NCBI GenBank assembly: GCA_947573015.1 | Contig: CANPDS010000002.1 | Location: 1 to 32,497 of the forward strand | Reading direction: 5' to 3' | Source: an uncultured Muribaculum sp. | GTDB taxonomy: Bacteria; Bacteroidota; Bacteroidia; Bacteroidales; Muribaculaceae | Length of the DNA: 32,497 nt | In this document: one piece after another, positions 7,654-16,155 of the stretch | Layout of the letters: the number at the start of each line of letters is the position of its first letter | How positions within the stretch are numbered: the stretch's first letter is position 1 | Notes under the pieces: model-generated | Seen by the model: only the letters and a program-made list of their open reading frames with translations | What the model was told of the DNA's origin: nothing | Databases searched by the model: none | Program-made: the position numbers and the translations under genes

Positions 7654-7731
7654 TAACATATGTAGCCGTAAGTCTACACCATCAACTCACCAATCATTCT
7701 AACCATTTTTTAAATCTAACCCCTATCACAA

Positions 7732-8088
7732 ATGAAAACGCTGACCAAAGGGCTCCTCTCTCTACTGTGCCTCACAGCAATGACGGCATGCAGTGAAGAT
7801 GATCCGGCACCCGGACCAGACAGCATGCACCTCTACACTACCGAGGCCACCGTCGATGCCGATGCCGGAGAGCAAGCCGTGACTCTTTTCACCAACCGAA
7901 GCTGGACAGTGTCACCTCAGAACGACTGGGTCACTGCAACCCCATCATCTGGCACTGACAAAGGCATCTATGAAGTGACACTCTCCTACACCGCCAATCC
8001 CGATCCAACACCACGCTCATGCGAGGTAATTTTCGCCGGAGGCACATATAAAGTCACTTACACACTCACACAAAAAGCGCGTCAATAA
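7732..8088 (+). CDS. Small BACON-domain lipoprotein
   Basis: The protein has 118 residues: a lipoprotein signal ending LTAMTAC with the lipidated Cys at position 20, an acidic linker (SEDDPAPGPD), and a single beta-sandwich domain. The domain features match BACON repeats: a D-A-G-E-Q-like strand, the NRSWTVSPQNDWVTATPSSG segment, then DPTPRSCEVIF and a final strand ending in TLTQKA. BACON domains usually occur as N-terminal modules of larger surface enzymes or binding proteins; here the domain is the whole protein. The acidic residues after the cysteine agree with the Bacteroidota surface-export signal, so it may be exposed on the outer membrane. Its position between sigma and FecR is unusual. 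It could be a small binding protein or a modulator of the sensory pathway. No function can be assigned. Confidence 0.8.
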   Translation: MKTLTKGLLSLLCLTAMTACSEDDPAPGPDSMHLYTTEATVDADAGEQAVTLFTNRSWTVSPQNDWVTATPSSGTDKGIYEVTLSYTANPDPTPRSCEVIFAGGTYKVTYTLTQKARQ

Positions 8089-8107
8089 CCACGAAGCCCG
8101 CAAAAAG

Positions 8108-9124
8108 ATGTCACTTCACCTGACTGAATGCCGAAAAATAATTGAAGGCGTCTTCTGCCGTCCGGATCTGCCCGAAGAATTGCGACACAAATTCTCCGAA
8201 TGGATGCTGGCACACGAAAATGACCATACGCTACAGCAGGTGATGCTTGAAATGTGGGCCAATCTACACGACGACCCATCAGAAGTGTCATCCGACGGGC
8301 TGCACAGGCTGCTCAACGATATTAAATTGCTCGAAGGCAATTCAAGCAAAGCGTCAAGGCATGGCAGAATCGCACGTTACTGTGCGGCTGCGGCAATAAC
8401 AGCGGTCATGTTCACTGCCGGATGGCTGGCATCCGGAGCATGGTTCGGGAATGACAATACAGAGCCAACCACCATTTTAGTTACCGCCCCTGGATCAACA
8501 GGACATCACATTCTCCCCGACGGCACCGAAGTGTGGCTCAACTCCGAAAGCAAGCTATGCTATACAGGCAATCTGGATGGTGCCATACGTCAAGTGAGCC
8601 TCAAAGGCGAAGCCTACTTCGATGTTGCACAAAACAAAGTCAGCCCATTTCAGGTTGTGATGGATAGTCTGCAAGTCGAAGTCACAGGCACCGCATTCGA
8701 TGCCATAAACTATCCATTCGCACCCGAACAGGTTGCGCTACAGAGGGGCAGTGTAAATGTGACAGGCAAGAGCAGCGGAATGGCTGTGACCCTCAGTCCC
8801 GACCAGATTGTGACCCGCAGACGTGGGACCTCTGAAATATCAGTAGGAAGCGCCGATTGCGACAACTACTGTGGATGGATGGCCCGACGTATCACGTTTG
8901 ACAACCGCCGCCTTTACGACATCCTGACAATCCTCGAACGCCGATATGCCGTAAGCATCACAGTCGGCCCACATGTCGACCTCGAGAAACGCCTGTCGCT
9001 CACCATCGGAGGAGAGACATTTGATGAAACGACACGTCTGATCGAGCGTCTTGTACCTATCAGATTCGAGACAAGCGGCAATACCGTCACTGTTACAATC
9101 TGCCGGCGCAATGCACGCTCATGA
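8108..9124 (+). CDS. FecR-family anti-sigma factor
   Basis: Inner-membrane anti-sigma factor that receives the signal from the STN domain of the SusC transporter and controls the ECF sigma factor. The protein has 338 residues. A cytoplasmic N-terminal sigma-binding region of about 90 residues is followed by one transmembrane helix near residues 95-115 (CAAAAITAVMFTAGWLA). Then comes the periplasmic FecR domain: LVTAPGSTGHHILPDGTEVWLNSESKL, then GEAYFDVA, FQVVMDSLQVEVTGTAFDA and VALQRGSV, all family hallmarks. A C-terminal DUF4974-like domain (ITFDNRRLYDILTILERRY) resembles an STN fold and probably contacts SusC. It starts 20 bp after the BACON stop and ends 76 bp before susC, so it is most likely in one operon with both. 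Confidence 0.93.
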   Translation: MSLHLTECRKIIEGVFCRPDLPEELRHKFSEWMLAHENDHTLQQVMLEMWANLHDDPSEVSSDGLHRLLNDIKLLEGNSSKASRHGRIARYCAAAAITAVMFTAGWLASGAWFGNDNTEPTTILVTAPGSTGHHILPDGTEVWLNSESKLCYTGNLDGAIRQVSLKGEAYFDVAQNKVSPFQVVMDSLQVEVTGTAFDAINYPFAPEQVALQRGSVNVTGKSSGMAVTLSPDQIVTRRRGTSEISVGSADCDNYCGWMARRITFDNRRLYDILTILERRYAVSITVGPHVDLEKRLSLTIGGETFDETTRLIERLVPIRFETSGNTVTVTICRRNARS

Positions 9125-9200
9125 TTCATAACCGGCGTGACGACTGGCAACCCGACACCCCCAACCTTTTCTGAATTTACCATTAACCCTATCTCTAATT

Positions 9201-12200
9201 ATGACAGCAAATAGCGTAATGAGAAGCATTATGCGGCACTCTTTGCCAACTATACTTCTCTGTGCTGCCTCGGTACCGGCGTTCGCCGCCACTGCCCCGA
9301 CGGTAAGCATCGACGTAAAAAACGTCACCGTAAAAGAGCTGCTCCACACCATCGAAGCCAACAGCAACTACACGTTTGCCTATGCCGACGATGATATCAG
9401 CTCTACCAAACGAATCACACTCAAGGCCGACGACCGGTCGATCGCCTCGATCGTCGCCGAAGTGCTCCCCGGCGCAAAAATCGATGTAGAGGGAAATAAA
9501 ATTATTATTACACGCAGTAATAATAACGCCGCGCAGCAGCCTGACAAGGCAGCCGCACGGCGCAAGGTGTCGGGCACTGTGCTCGACGAAGCCGGCGAAC
9601 CCGTAATTGGCGCCACAGTGAAAGTCAAGGGCACCAACGAAGCGGTTGCCACAGACTTTGATGGAAACTTCACGCTCAACGTTGCCTCGACACGCCCAAC
9701 AATCATTGTATCATATGTTGGCTACAGCTCTTCAGAGAAGCAACTCAATGCCAACCAGAACAATATCAAATTTACCATCGAACCGCAGGCGACAATGCTC
9801 GACGATGTGGTCGTAGTGGGTTATGGTGTGCAGAACAAACGCGACGTCACCACCTCTATCGCCTCAATTAAAGCCGAAGACTTCGCAAAGACCCCAACCG
9901 CAGATTTCCGCGACGCCATGGCAGCAAAAATGCCAGGTGTACAGGTGCTCTCACTCGGCGGTCAGCCTGACGGCAATGTGTCAATACGTATCCGTGGTAT
10001 ACAGTCGGCAACATCCGGCAACGACCCACTTTACGTAATCGACGGCGTAACTACTGATGCACGTGCTTTCGCCAATATCGAGAGCTCCGACATCGAGAGC
10101 CTTGAGGTGCTTAAGGATGCATCTGCAGCAGCCATCTACGGTTCTCGTGGTTCATGCGGTGTCGTTATTGTAACAACTAAACGCGGTAAAGGCTCAAAAC
10201 CAACTATTTCTTATGATGGACAAGTCGGTTGGTCAACAGTAAGCAAAAAGATGGATATGCTTGATGCCTACGAATTTGCACAAATGTTCAAGGAAGCACG
10301 CGACGGTGCCTATCTGAGCCAGACTCCAGGTGCAAGCATCAACGATCCTTACGATTTACGTCCATCGAGCTACCAGCGTGTCAACCCTATCATTTCCGCA
10401 TATCTTGAGGATAAGACCGGCCGACTCACTAACACAGACTGGCAGGACGAGATATTCCGCACGGCACTCTCAACCAAACACTCGCTAAGCGTTTCAGGCA
10501 AGACCCCAGATGTACGTTACTATGTAGGAGGCAGCTACCTATACCGCGAAGGTACCATCATCGGCAGCGACTTTGAGCGATTCAGCGCACGTGCAAATGT
10601 CGATGGCACACGCGGCAAGTTCAAGTATGGCATCAGCTTCTCCCCCTCCTATTCCGAGACAAATTATGTTAATTCAGATGCCCAGTACAATTCTGATGGT
10701 GTAATCGCATGTGCACTCCAAAGCGCACCGATCTTCCCGGTATACAACAGCGACGGCAGCTACAATCAGGATATGAATGGCTTGCTACGTCTTGACCCAT
10801 GGGACACTCAGCTCAACGTATGTATGAACCCCGTACTGCTTGCCAACGAGATTGATGATAAACGCAATAAGATCAACCTCATGGGTAACATCTACGCCGG
10901 TTACGAATTCATCAAGGGTCTTGAGTATAAACTCACTGTTGGTGGCGATTTTTATAGCTATACCAGAGATTATTACCGCCCAAGTTATATTGAAAAAAAT
11001 GGAATGGCAAACCATGGTAATCTCTCAGCCCCAAACGCACGGCATTGGGATCAAAGCTATTTTCACTGGACACTATCTAATCAAGTGATGTTCAACCGCA
11101 CATTTGGTGAACACAGCATTAATGCTGTGGCAGCATATGAAGCCGAAAAGCAAACGGTTCGCACAGCTCAGATATATGCTATCGGAACTCCAGGCGATGA
11201 CAAGATCCGCACTACCAAGGGCAAAACCATTGATCAGGATAATACGCTCGACAACCGCTACAGCTATACATTTGCCTCATGGCTTGTACGTGCACAATAC
11301 TCCTACAAAGGCCGTTATATGCTGTCTGCATCAATACGTGGTGACGGTAGTTCACGTTTCGCACCCAACACACGCTGGGGCTACTTCCCGGCAGCATCAA
11401 TCGGGTGGCGCATGAGCGATGAGAGATTCCTCCGCGATGTAACATGGCTCAATGATCTCAAGATCCGTGCATCAGTAGGTCAGACAGGTAACGCACAGAT
11501 CGGCAACTCGGCATATCTTGCCCTATACGGCGCTACTACTGCAGATCTTGGAGCGGGACTACAACAAACCATATATCCGACACAAATAGCTAATAACGAT
11601 CTCGGTTGGGAGAAAAACACCCAATGGAACGGCGGTATAGATTTTAACATATTCAACGGATATCTCCGAATGTCCGCCGACTTATATTATTCCAAGACCA
11701 CAAATATGATTTTTGATGTGCCTGTCAGCCAAGTTTCAGGCTTACAGACATCTACTATCAACATTGGCTCCATGGAAAACAAGGGTATCGAACTCCAACT
11801 GGCATCTGACCACCGTTTTGGAGATTTCACATACTCATTCAATGCCAACTGGTCGCTCAACCGCAATAAGGTGCTGTCACTTGGCGATGAGAATGCCGAT
11901 ATTATCAAGGAATCAAGCTATGCCGGTGGTTATTATATAACACGTGTAGGACAACCTGTAGGATGTTACTATCTTCTAATTCAAGATGGTATATTCCATA
12001 ACCAGCAGGAGCTGAATCAGTATCCACACTTTGAGACCAGTGAGGTCGGAGACTTCCGTTTTGTTGATGTCAATGGCAACGGTATTATCGAGAAAGATGC
12101 TGACCGCGCTATTGTCGGCAACTATCAGCCCGACTTCTACTATGGATTCGGTCTTACCCTCGGCTACAAAGGCTTCGATCTCGCCGCCAACTTCCAGGGT

Positions 12201-12620
12201 GTATATGGCAACGAGATCCTCAACCTCGAACGCCGTTACCTGCTCAACATGGAGGGATCATCCAATATGATGAAGGAGGCTCTGCAACGCTTCCCCTACG
12301 GCGAGCTAAACAAAGCCACACGTAAATCTACAGGTAATGATGGAGCCTGTACTTCCACATTCCATATAGAGGACGGATCATATCTGCGCCTGCAAAACCT
12401 TTCGCTTGGTTATACCGTACCCAAGGCATGGCTAAAACGTATGGGTATCACCAATCTGCGTCTCTATGTACAGGGCACCAACCTCTTTACATGGACAAAA
12501 TATACTGGCTACAACCCCGAAGTCAACAAGCGCTCCGACGATGCACTGCGTCCAGGTGAGGACTACTGCTCATATCCTCTGGCGCGCACATTCACCTTCG
12601 GTCTCAATTTCAGCCTATAA
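9201..12620 (+). CDS. susC-like: SusC-like TonB-dependent transporter with STN domain
   Basis: Outer-membrane TonB-dependent importer that works with the SusD-like lid encoded next. The protein has 1139 residues. Order of parts: signal peptide ending near SVPAFAA; an STN signalling domain (about residues 35-105, SIDVKNVTVKELLHTI to NKIIITRSN); a carboxypeptidase-D-regulatory-like domain (about 120-200, VSGTVLDEAGEPVIGATVKVKG); the plug with DDVVVVGYGVQ; and a 22-strand-type barrel ending in FTFGLNFSL with a terminal aromatic/leucine pattern. The STN domain marks it as a signal-transducing receptor acting on the FecR protein encoded upstream. Base composition changes along the gene: one line near 10080 is 55% GC, one near 10920 is 38%. 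This suggests a mosaic barrel region. Substrate unknown; context suggests a sulfated or glycerophosphorylated compound. Confidence 0.95.
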   Translation: MTANSVMRSIMRHSLPTILLCAASVPAFAATAPTVSIDVKNVTVKELLHTIEANSNYTFAYADDDISSTKRITLKADDRSIASIVAEVLPGAKIDVEGNKIIITRSNNNAAQQPDKAAARRKVSGTVLDEAGEPVIGATVKVKGTNEAVATDFDGNFTLNVASTRPTIIVSYVGYSSSEKQLNANQNNIKFTIEPQATMLDDVVVVGYGVQNKRDVTTSIASIKAEDFAKTPTADFRDAMAAKMPGVQVLSLGGQPDGNVSIRIRGIQSATSGNDPLYVIDGVTTDARAFANIESSDIESLEVLKDASAAAIYGSRGSCGVVIVTTKRGKGSKPTISYDGQVGWSTVSKKMDMLDAYEFAQMFKEARDGAYLSQTPGASINDPYDLRPSSYQRVNPIISAYLEDKTGRLTNTDWQDEIFRTALSTKHSLSVSGKTPDVRYYVGGSYLYREGTIIGSDFERFSARANVDGTRGKFKYGISFSPSYSETNYVNSDAQYNSDGVIACALQSAPIFPVYNSDGSYNQDMNGLLRLDPWDTQLNVCMNPVLLANEIDDKRNKINLMGNIYAGYEFIKGLEYKLTVGGDFYSYTRDYYRPSYIEKNGMANHGNLSAPNARHWDQSYFHWTLSNQVMFNRTFGEHSINAVAAYEAEKQTVRTAQIYAIGTPGDDKIRTTKGKTIDQDNTLDNRYSYTFASWLVRAQYSYKGRYMLSASIRGDGSSRFAPNTRWGYFPAASIGWRMSDERFLRDVTWLNDLKIRASVGQTGNAQIGNSAYLALYGATTADLGAGLQQTIYPTQIANNDLGWEKNTQWNGGIDFNIFNGYLRMSADLYYSKTTNMIFDVPVSQVSGLQTSTINIGSMENKGIELQLASDHRFGDFTYSFNANWSLNRNKVLSLGDENADIIKESSYAGGYYITRVGQPVGCYYLLIQDGIFHNQQELNQYPHFETSEVGDFRFVDVNGNGIIEKDADRAIVGNYQPDFYYGFGLTLGYKGFDLAANFQGVYGNEILNLERRYLLNMEGSSNMMKEALQRFPYGELNKATRKSTGNDGACTSTFHIEDGSYLRLQNLSLGYTVPKAWLKRMGITNLRLYVQGTNLFTWTKYTGYNPEVNKRSDDALRPGEDYCSYPLARTFTFGLNFSL

Positions 12621-12655
12621 ACTATTGTTTTATCATCCTTATTTTGATACTTAAG

Positions 12656-14044
12656 ATGAAATTCAAATATATCAAACTCGCCGGATCCCTACTCTGTGCC
12701 GCGACACTAACCGCATGTGGTGACGCCTTTTTTGAGCAGTATCCTGCTAATAATATCACAGAAGGTAATTTTTACCAAAATGATGACGATTTCAATCAAG
12801 CCGTTCGCTGCTGTTATGCAAAATTAAAAACACAAAGTGCTTATTTCATTACAGAGCTTGGCTACCGTTCCGATGAAAGTACTCTTCTTGCCATGGCAAC
12901 GTCAACCCAAGACAGGTATGACATTGACCACTTTCAGGATGTTCCGTCAAATGGTATCCTCAACGATATATGGAATGCCTGGTATAATGCAATCTATAGA
13001 TGCAATGATGTACTTGATCATATTGCAGGCAAGAATAATCTCCAAAATTACAATCAATATCGAGGAGAAGCCTTATTTCTCCGTGCATGGAATTATTTCA
13101 ATCTTTACCGGGCATTCGGTGGAGTTCCTATTACACGTGTAGTTGTAAGTCCCGAAAAGGCCAAAACTATAGCACGTTGCTCAGATGAAGATATGTTCAA
13201 TTTATTAGTTGAGGATCTTACTGAAGCGGCATCATTACTTCCTGACAAACCTGGATCCGAAAAAGCACGTGTAGCCAATATTGCAGCCTGGACTCTTCTC
13301 GCAAAAGTATACCTTACTTTTAAGAAACCTGCAGAGGCCAAGAAAGCTCTTGACGAAGCGATGAAAAACAGTAATTATGGCTTGATGTCTTCCACCGAAG
13401 AAGCGTTTGATGTAACCAAGAAGTTCAACAAAGAGATGATTTTTGTTCTTCATTACGAAAAAACCAATGGTGAGGGGCATGGATACTGGTATTCTCAAAA
13501 GACAAACGTACTTGCTGAAATAAACTCACCTACACCATCTTTGCGTGCTATTTACTCAGATGAGGATAATCGTCGGCCATTAATAGCAGAATATGTAAAA
13601 CAAGGTTCCGTTTATGTACTCAAAAAGTATCTTGATCAATTTGATGCCACATATACAACACAAGTTGGCAATGATTTCCCATACTTGCGTTATGCTGATA
13701 TCATTTTAATGTATGCTGAAGCCCTAGCCGACACTTCAATAGCTGATGCGCTGACATGGCTTAACAAAACTCGCACACGTGCCGGACTTGCAGAACTTAC
13801 GACTGCCGAGATCTCATCACGCGACCAGTTTATACGCGCCCTTGCCGATGAACGCGCACGCGAATTCGCTCTTGAAGGACAACGTTGGTTCGACCTCGTG
13901 CGCCTCGGCCTCGCTATCGAGACAATGCGTGCAGAAGGCTTCACCCTCGACGAACACAATCTCCTCTTCGCCATCCCGCAAAACCAGATTGAGATTGTCA
14001 ACAATTCATCAATTCTCTGGCAAAACCCGGGATATAACTCTTAA
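12656..14044 (+). CDS. susD-like: SusD-like nutrient-binding outer-membrane lipoprotein
   Basis: Surface lipoprotein forming the lid over the SusC-like channel. The ORF track opens at 12644 with a TTG; the ATG at 12656 gives a clean lipoprotein signal (MKFKYIK, hydrophobic core, LTAC with Cys21) and is preferred. From there the protein is 462 residues, on the short side for the family. It contains the RagB/SusD tetratricopeptide scaffold (ALFLRAWNYFNLYRAFGGVPI) and the conserved C-terminal motif LADERAREFALEGQRWFDLVRLG. Most of the gene is clearly more AT-rich than its neighbours: sampled 60-base lines are 38-42% GC against 58% at its own 3' end and 63% in the next gene. This is compatible with recombinational replacement of the ligand-binding part. 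Confidence 0.95.
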   Translation: MKFKYIKLAGSLLCAATLTACGDAFFEQYPANNITEGNFYQNDDDFNQAVRCCYAKLKTQSAYFITELGYRSDESTLLAMATSTQDRYDIDHFQDVPSNGILNDIWNAWYNAIYRCNDVLDHIAGKNNLQNYNQYRGEALFLRAWNYFNLYRAFGGVPITRVVVSPEKAKTIARCSDEDMFNLLVEDLTEAASLLPDKPGSEKARVANIAAWTLLAKVYLTFKKPAEAKKALDEAMKNSNYGLMSSTEEAFDVTKKFNKEMIFVLHYEKTNGEGHGYWYSQKTNVLAEINSPTPSLRAIYSDEDNRRPLIAEYVKQGSVYVLKKYLDQFDATYTTQVGNDFPYLRYADIILMYAEALADTSIADALTWLNKTRTRAGLAELTTAEISSRDQFIRALADERAREFALEGQRWFDLVRLGLAIETMRAEGFTLDEHNLLFAIPQNQIEIVNNSSILWQNPGYNS

Positions 14045-14059
14045 TAATCTGAACTCCCA

Positions 14060-16078
14060 ATGAAAAAGTTAATCAATATATTGATGCTCGGGGCTATGCT
14101 CGTGAGCTTCACCGGATGCTGGGACGACGAAGTTATCGATGCCGGCGCAGCACGTCCGCAGGTAGAGAACCTGAAAGCAGTGCCCGGCGACGAGGAGGCT
14201 GTCGTGACCTGGACCATGCCCGACGGATGGAATCCAACCGATTTCATCATAACATACTCGACACCCGAATCAGAAAAAGTATCTTTCCGTACGGGCAAAC
14301 TTGGCGAATACACCTATACAATCGGTCAACTTGTCAATGATTACCAATACTCATTCGACATACAGGCCGTATATGGCGAACTTATATCAGGCGCCGTGAC
14401 AGCCATAGCAAAACCATCCACATCTCGATTCCCGGTGACAGATCTCAGCGCAAATGGAGATAATGCAAGTGTAACTCTGACATGGACCCGTCCGTCGATG
14501 CTTGTCACTGGCTACACACTCACATACTTCCAGGATCCCACACCTGCCGATGTGAAGACAATGGATATAGCCGCTGATGCAGAGACTGTGACCGTGACCG
14601 GCCTTACCAATGACATAAGCCATACATTCAGTCTGGTGGCCAACTACACTCGCGGAGCATCCGACCCCGCTACTGTAAAAGCACTCCCGACTCTTGCTAT
14701 ACCTTACTTCGTCGATAAGACTGAGACAGCAATCGGACTCCCCGTCCACTTCTCATTCAACCGAGCCGACTATACCGATGCTGCCGACGTCACATGGACA
14801 TTCCCAGGAAATATAGTCAAGAAAGGCGATGAAGTCGACTATGCATTCACATCACAAGGCACACAGACTGTGGAACTATCGATACTCTCCGGTGTCAACA
14901 AGCGCACCTGGACTATCGAAATTCAGGTTCGCGAATATGCACTGTGGTACAGCGAGTGGGTCATGGACGGCACAACATTCAATGGCTTCAAAGGCTCATG
15001 TCCCGTATTCTCTCCTGACGGATCTACCGTATACGACATCACATTCAGCAAGATCACATCGCTCTATGCATTCGATGTGGCTTCCGGAAATTTGAAATGG
15101 GTATTCACTCCGACCGCCAAATCGGCAAGTTACAATATGCTTACCGTAAATCCGGTCAATGGCGACATATATTTCGGCACCACATCCGCCGGACAGTTCT
15201 ATTGCGTAAGTGCGGAAGGAGAACAACGATGGATGTTTACCGAAGCTCAGTCAATGCAATCGGCCGCACCGGCTGTAAATGCGACCGGTACGGTGGTATA
15301 TCTCGGCGACAAATCAGGCAACGTATTCGCACTCGATGCAGCTACCGGCACCAAGAAATGGGGCGGCAGTCTCGGCAACTCATGCACTGCAATTCTTGTC
15401 AACGGCAACGAAGTGGTGATGGGATCCACCGACAAAGGCATATTCTTCCTTGATTCGGAAACCGGAGCAGAAATTGCAAAAATCACTTTGTCTACAAAAA
15501 TATCCGATATTACCGGATTTGCTGTAGCCGCTGACAAACGCACAGTATACGTTCCTCAAAACAGCGGATGCATGTCGAAGATCGATATTATAGATCACAA
15601 GGTGCTTATCGACAGCAAGGTCAACTCAAATGCCTCACCAAATACCATGTACGAACCCATTGTGGCTCCTAATGGTGATGTGTTTGTAGGAAGCAAAGAT
15701 AGCTATGTGTATTGCTTCGACAGCGATCTCAACGAAAAGTGGAACTACAAAGTCCTCGACAAAGCCAATGCATTCAACTACTCACATCCATGCGTCGACA
15801 CTGAAGGCAACTTCTATATCACATCGGGGCAGGAACTCAACCACTGTCTCGGTTTCAGTCCGACTGGTGCGGTCATACTCGACCAGTCATTCGGCAGCAA
15901 TGGAACGGCACAAAAGCAAATGGGCGGAAACAACCTGCTCAACGGCGTGCTTTACAGTGCGTTTGTAGGTGCGAGCGGAGAAAACGGACTCTTCGTCGGT
16001 ATCGGTGTAGGTTATGACCGTGCCTCAAGCTGGTCAACCCACGGCGGTGATCCATGCGGCTCATGCTGTATCAAATAA
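14060..16078 (+). CDS. Surface lipoprotein: Fn3-Fn3-PKD-like plus PQQ-type beta-propeller
   Basis: The protein has 672 residues and sits in the SusE/SusF position, where surface glycan-binding proteins are usual. Lipoprotein signal SFTGC with Cys20, followed by acidic WDDE. Two fibronectin type III-like domains lie near residues 35-120 and 125-210 (PQVENLKAVPGDEEAVVTW and VTDLSANGDNASVTLTW). A PKD-like domain follows at about 215-290. Then comes a beta-propeller of about 370 residues made of PQQ-like repeats, for example LYAFDVASGNLKWVF, VFALDAATGTKKWGG and VYCFDSDLNEKWNY. The C-terminus ends with three close cysteines (CGSCC). It probably binds substrate outside the cell and hands it to SusCD. 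A propeller in place of a carbohydrate-binding sandwich is unusual. No catalytic motif was recognised. Confidence 0.8.
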   Translation: MKKLINILMLGAMLVSFTGCWDDEVIDAGAARPQVENLKAVPGDEEAVVTWTMPDGWNPTDFIITYSTPESEKVSFRTGKLGEYTYTIGQLVNDYQYSFDIQAVYGELISGAVTAIAKPSTSRFPVTDLSANGDNASVTLTWTRPSMLVTGYTLTYFQDPTPADVKTMDIAADAETVTVTGLTNDISHTFSLVANYTRGASDPATVKALPTLAIPYFVDKTETAIGLPVHFSFNRADYTDAADVTWTFPGNIVKKGDEVDYAFTSQGTQTVELSILSGVNKRTWTIEIQVREYALWYSEWVMDGTTFNGFKGSCPVFSPDGSTVYDITFSKITSLYAFDVASGNLKWVFTPTAKSASYNMLTVNPVNGDIYFGTTSAGQFYCVSAEGEQRWMFTEAQSMQSAAPAVNATGTVVYLGDKSGNVFALDAATGTKKWGGSLGNSCTAILVNGNEVVMGSTDKGIFFLDSETGAEIAKITLSTKISDITGFAVAADKRTVYVPQNSGCMSKIDIIDHKVLIDSKVNSNASPNTMYEPIVAPNGDVFVGSKDSYVYCFDSDLNEKWNYKVLDKANAFNYSHPCVDTEGNFYITSGQELNHCLGFSPTGAVILDQSFGSNGTAQKQMGGNNLLNGVLYSAFVGASGENGLFVGIGVGYDRASSWSTHGGDPCGSCCIK

Positions 16079-16093
16079 TTTAACAATCATATA

Positions 16094-16135
16094 GCAGAGA
16101 GCCGGATTTTCACTCCCCGGAAGCCGGCCCTCTGC
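16094..16135 (+). repeat. Intergenic hairpin between the two propeller lipoprotein genes
   Basis: GCAGAGAGCCGG (16094-16105) pairs with CCGGCCCTCTGC (16124-16135) at 11 of 12 positions, around an 18-nt loop. No T-tract follows. It is 16 bp after one stop codon and 21 bp before the next start. It could be a transcript-processing or stability element that sets the ratio of the two proteins, or a weak terminator. Confidence 0.5.
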
Positions 16136-16155
16136 TCATCCAATAAATCAATGCT

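Noticed and set aside
12644-12656. TTG start for SusD proposed by the ORF track
   Set aside because: The ATG at 12656 gives a cleaner lipoprotein signal peptide.
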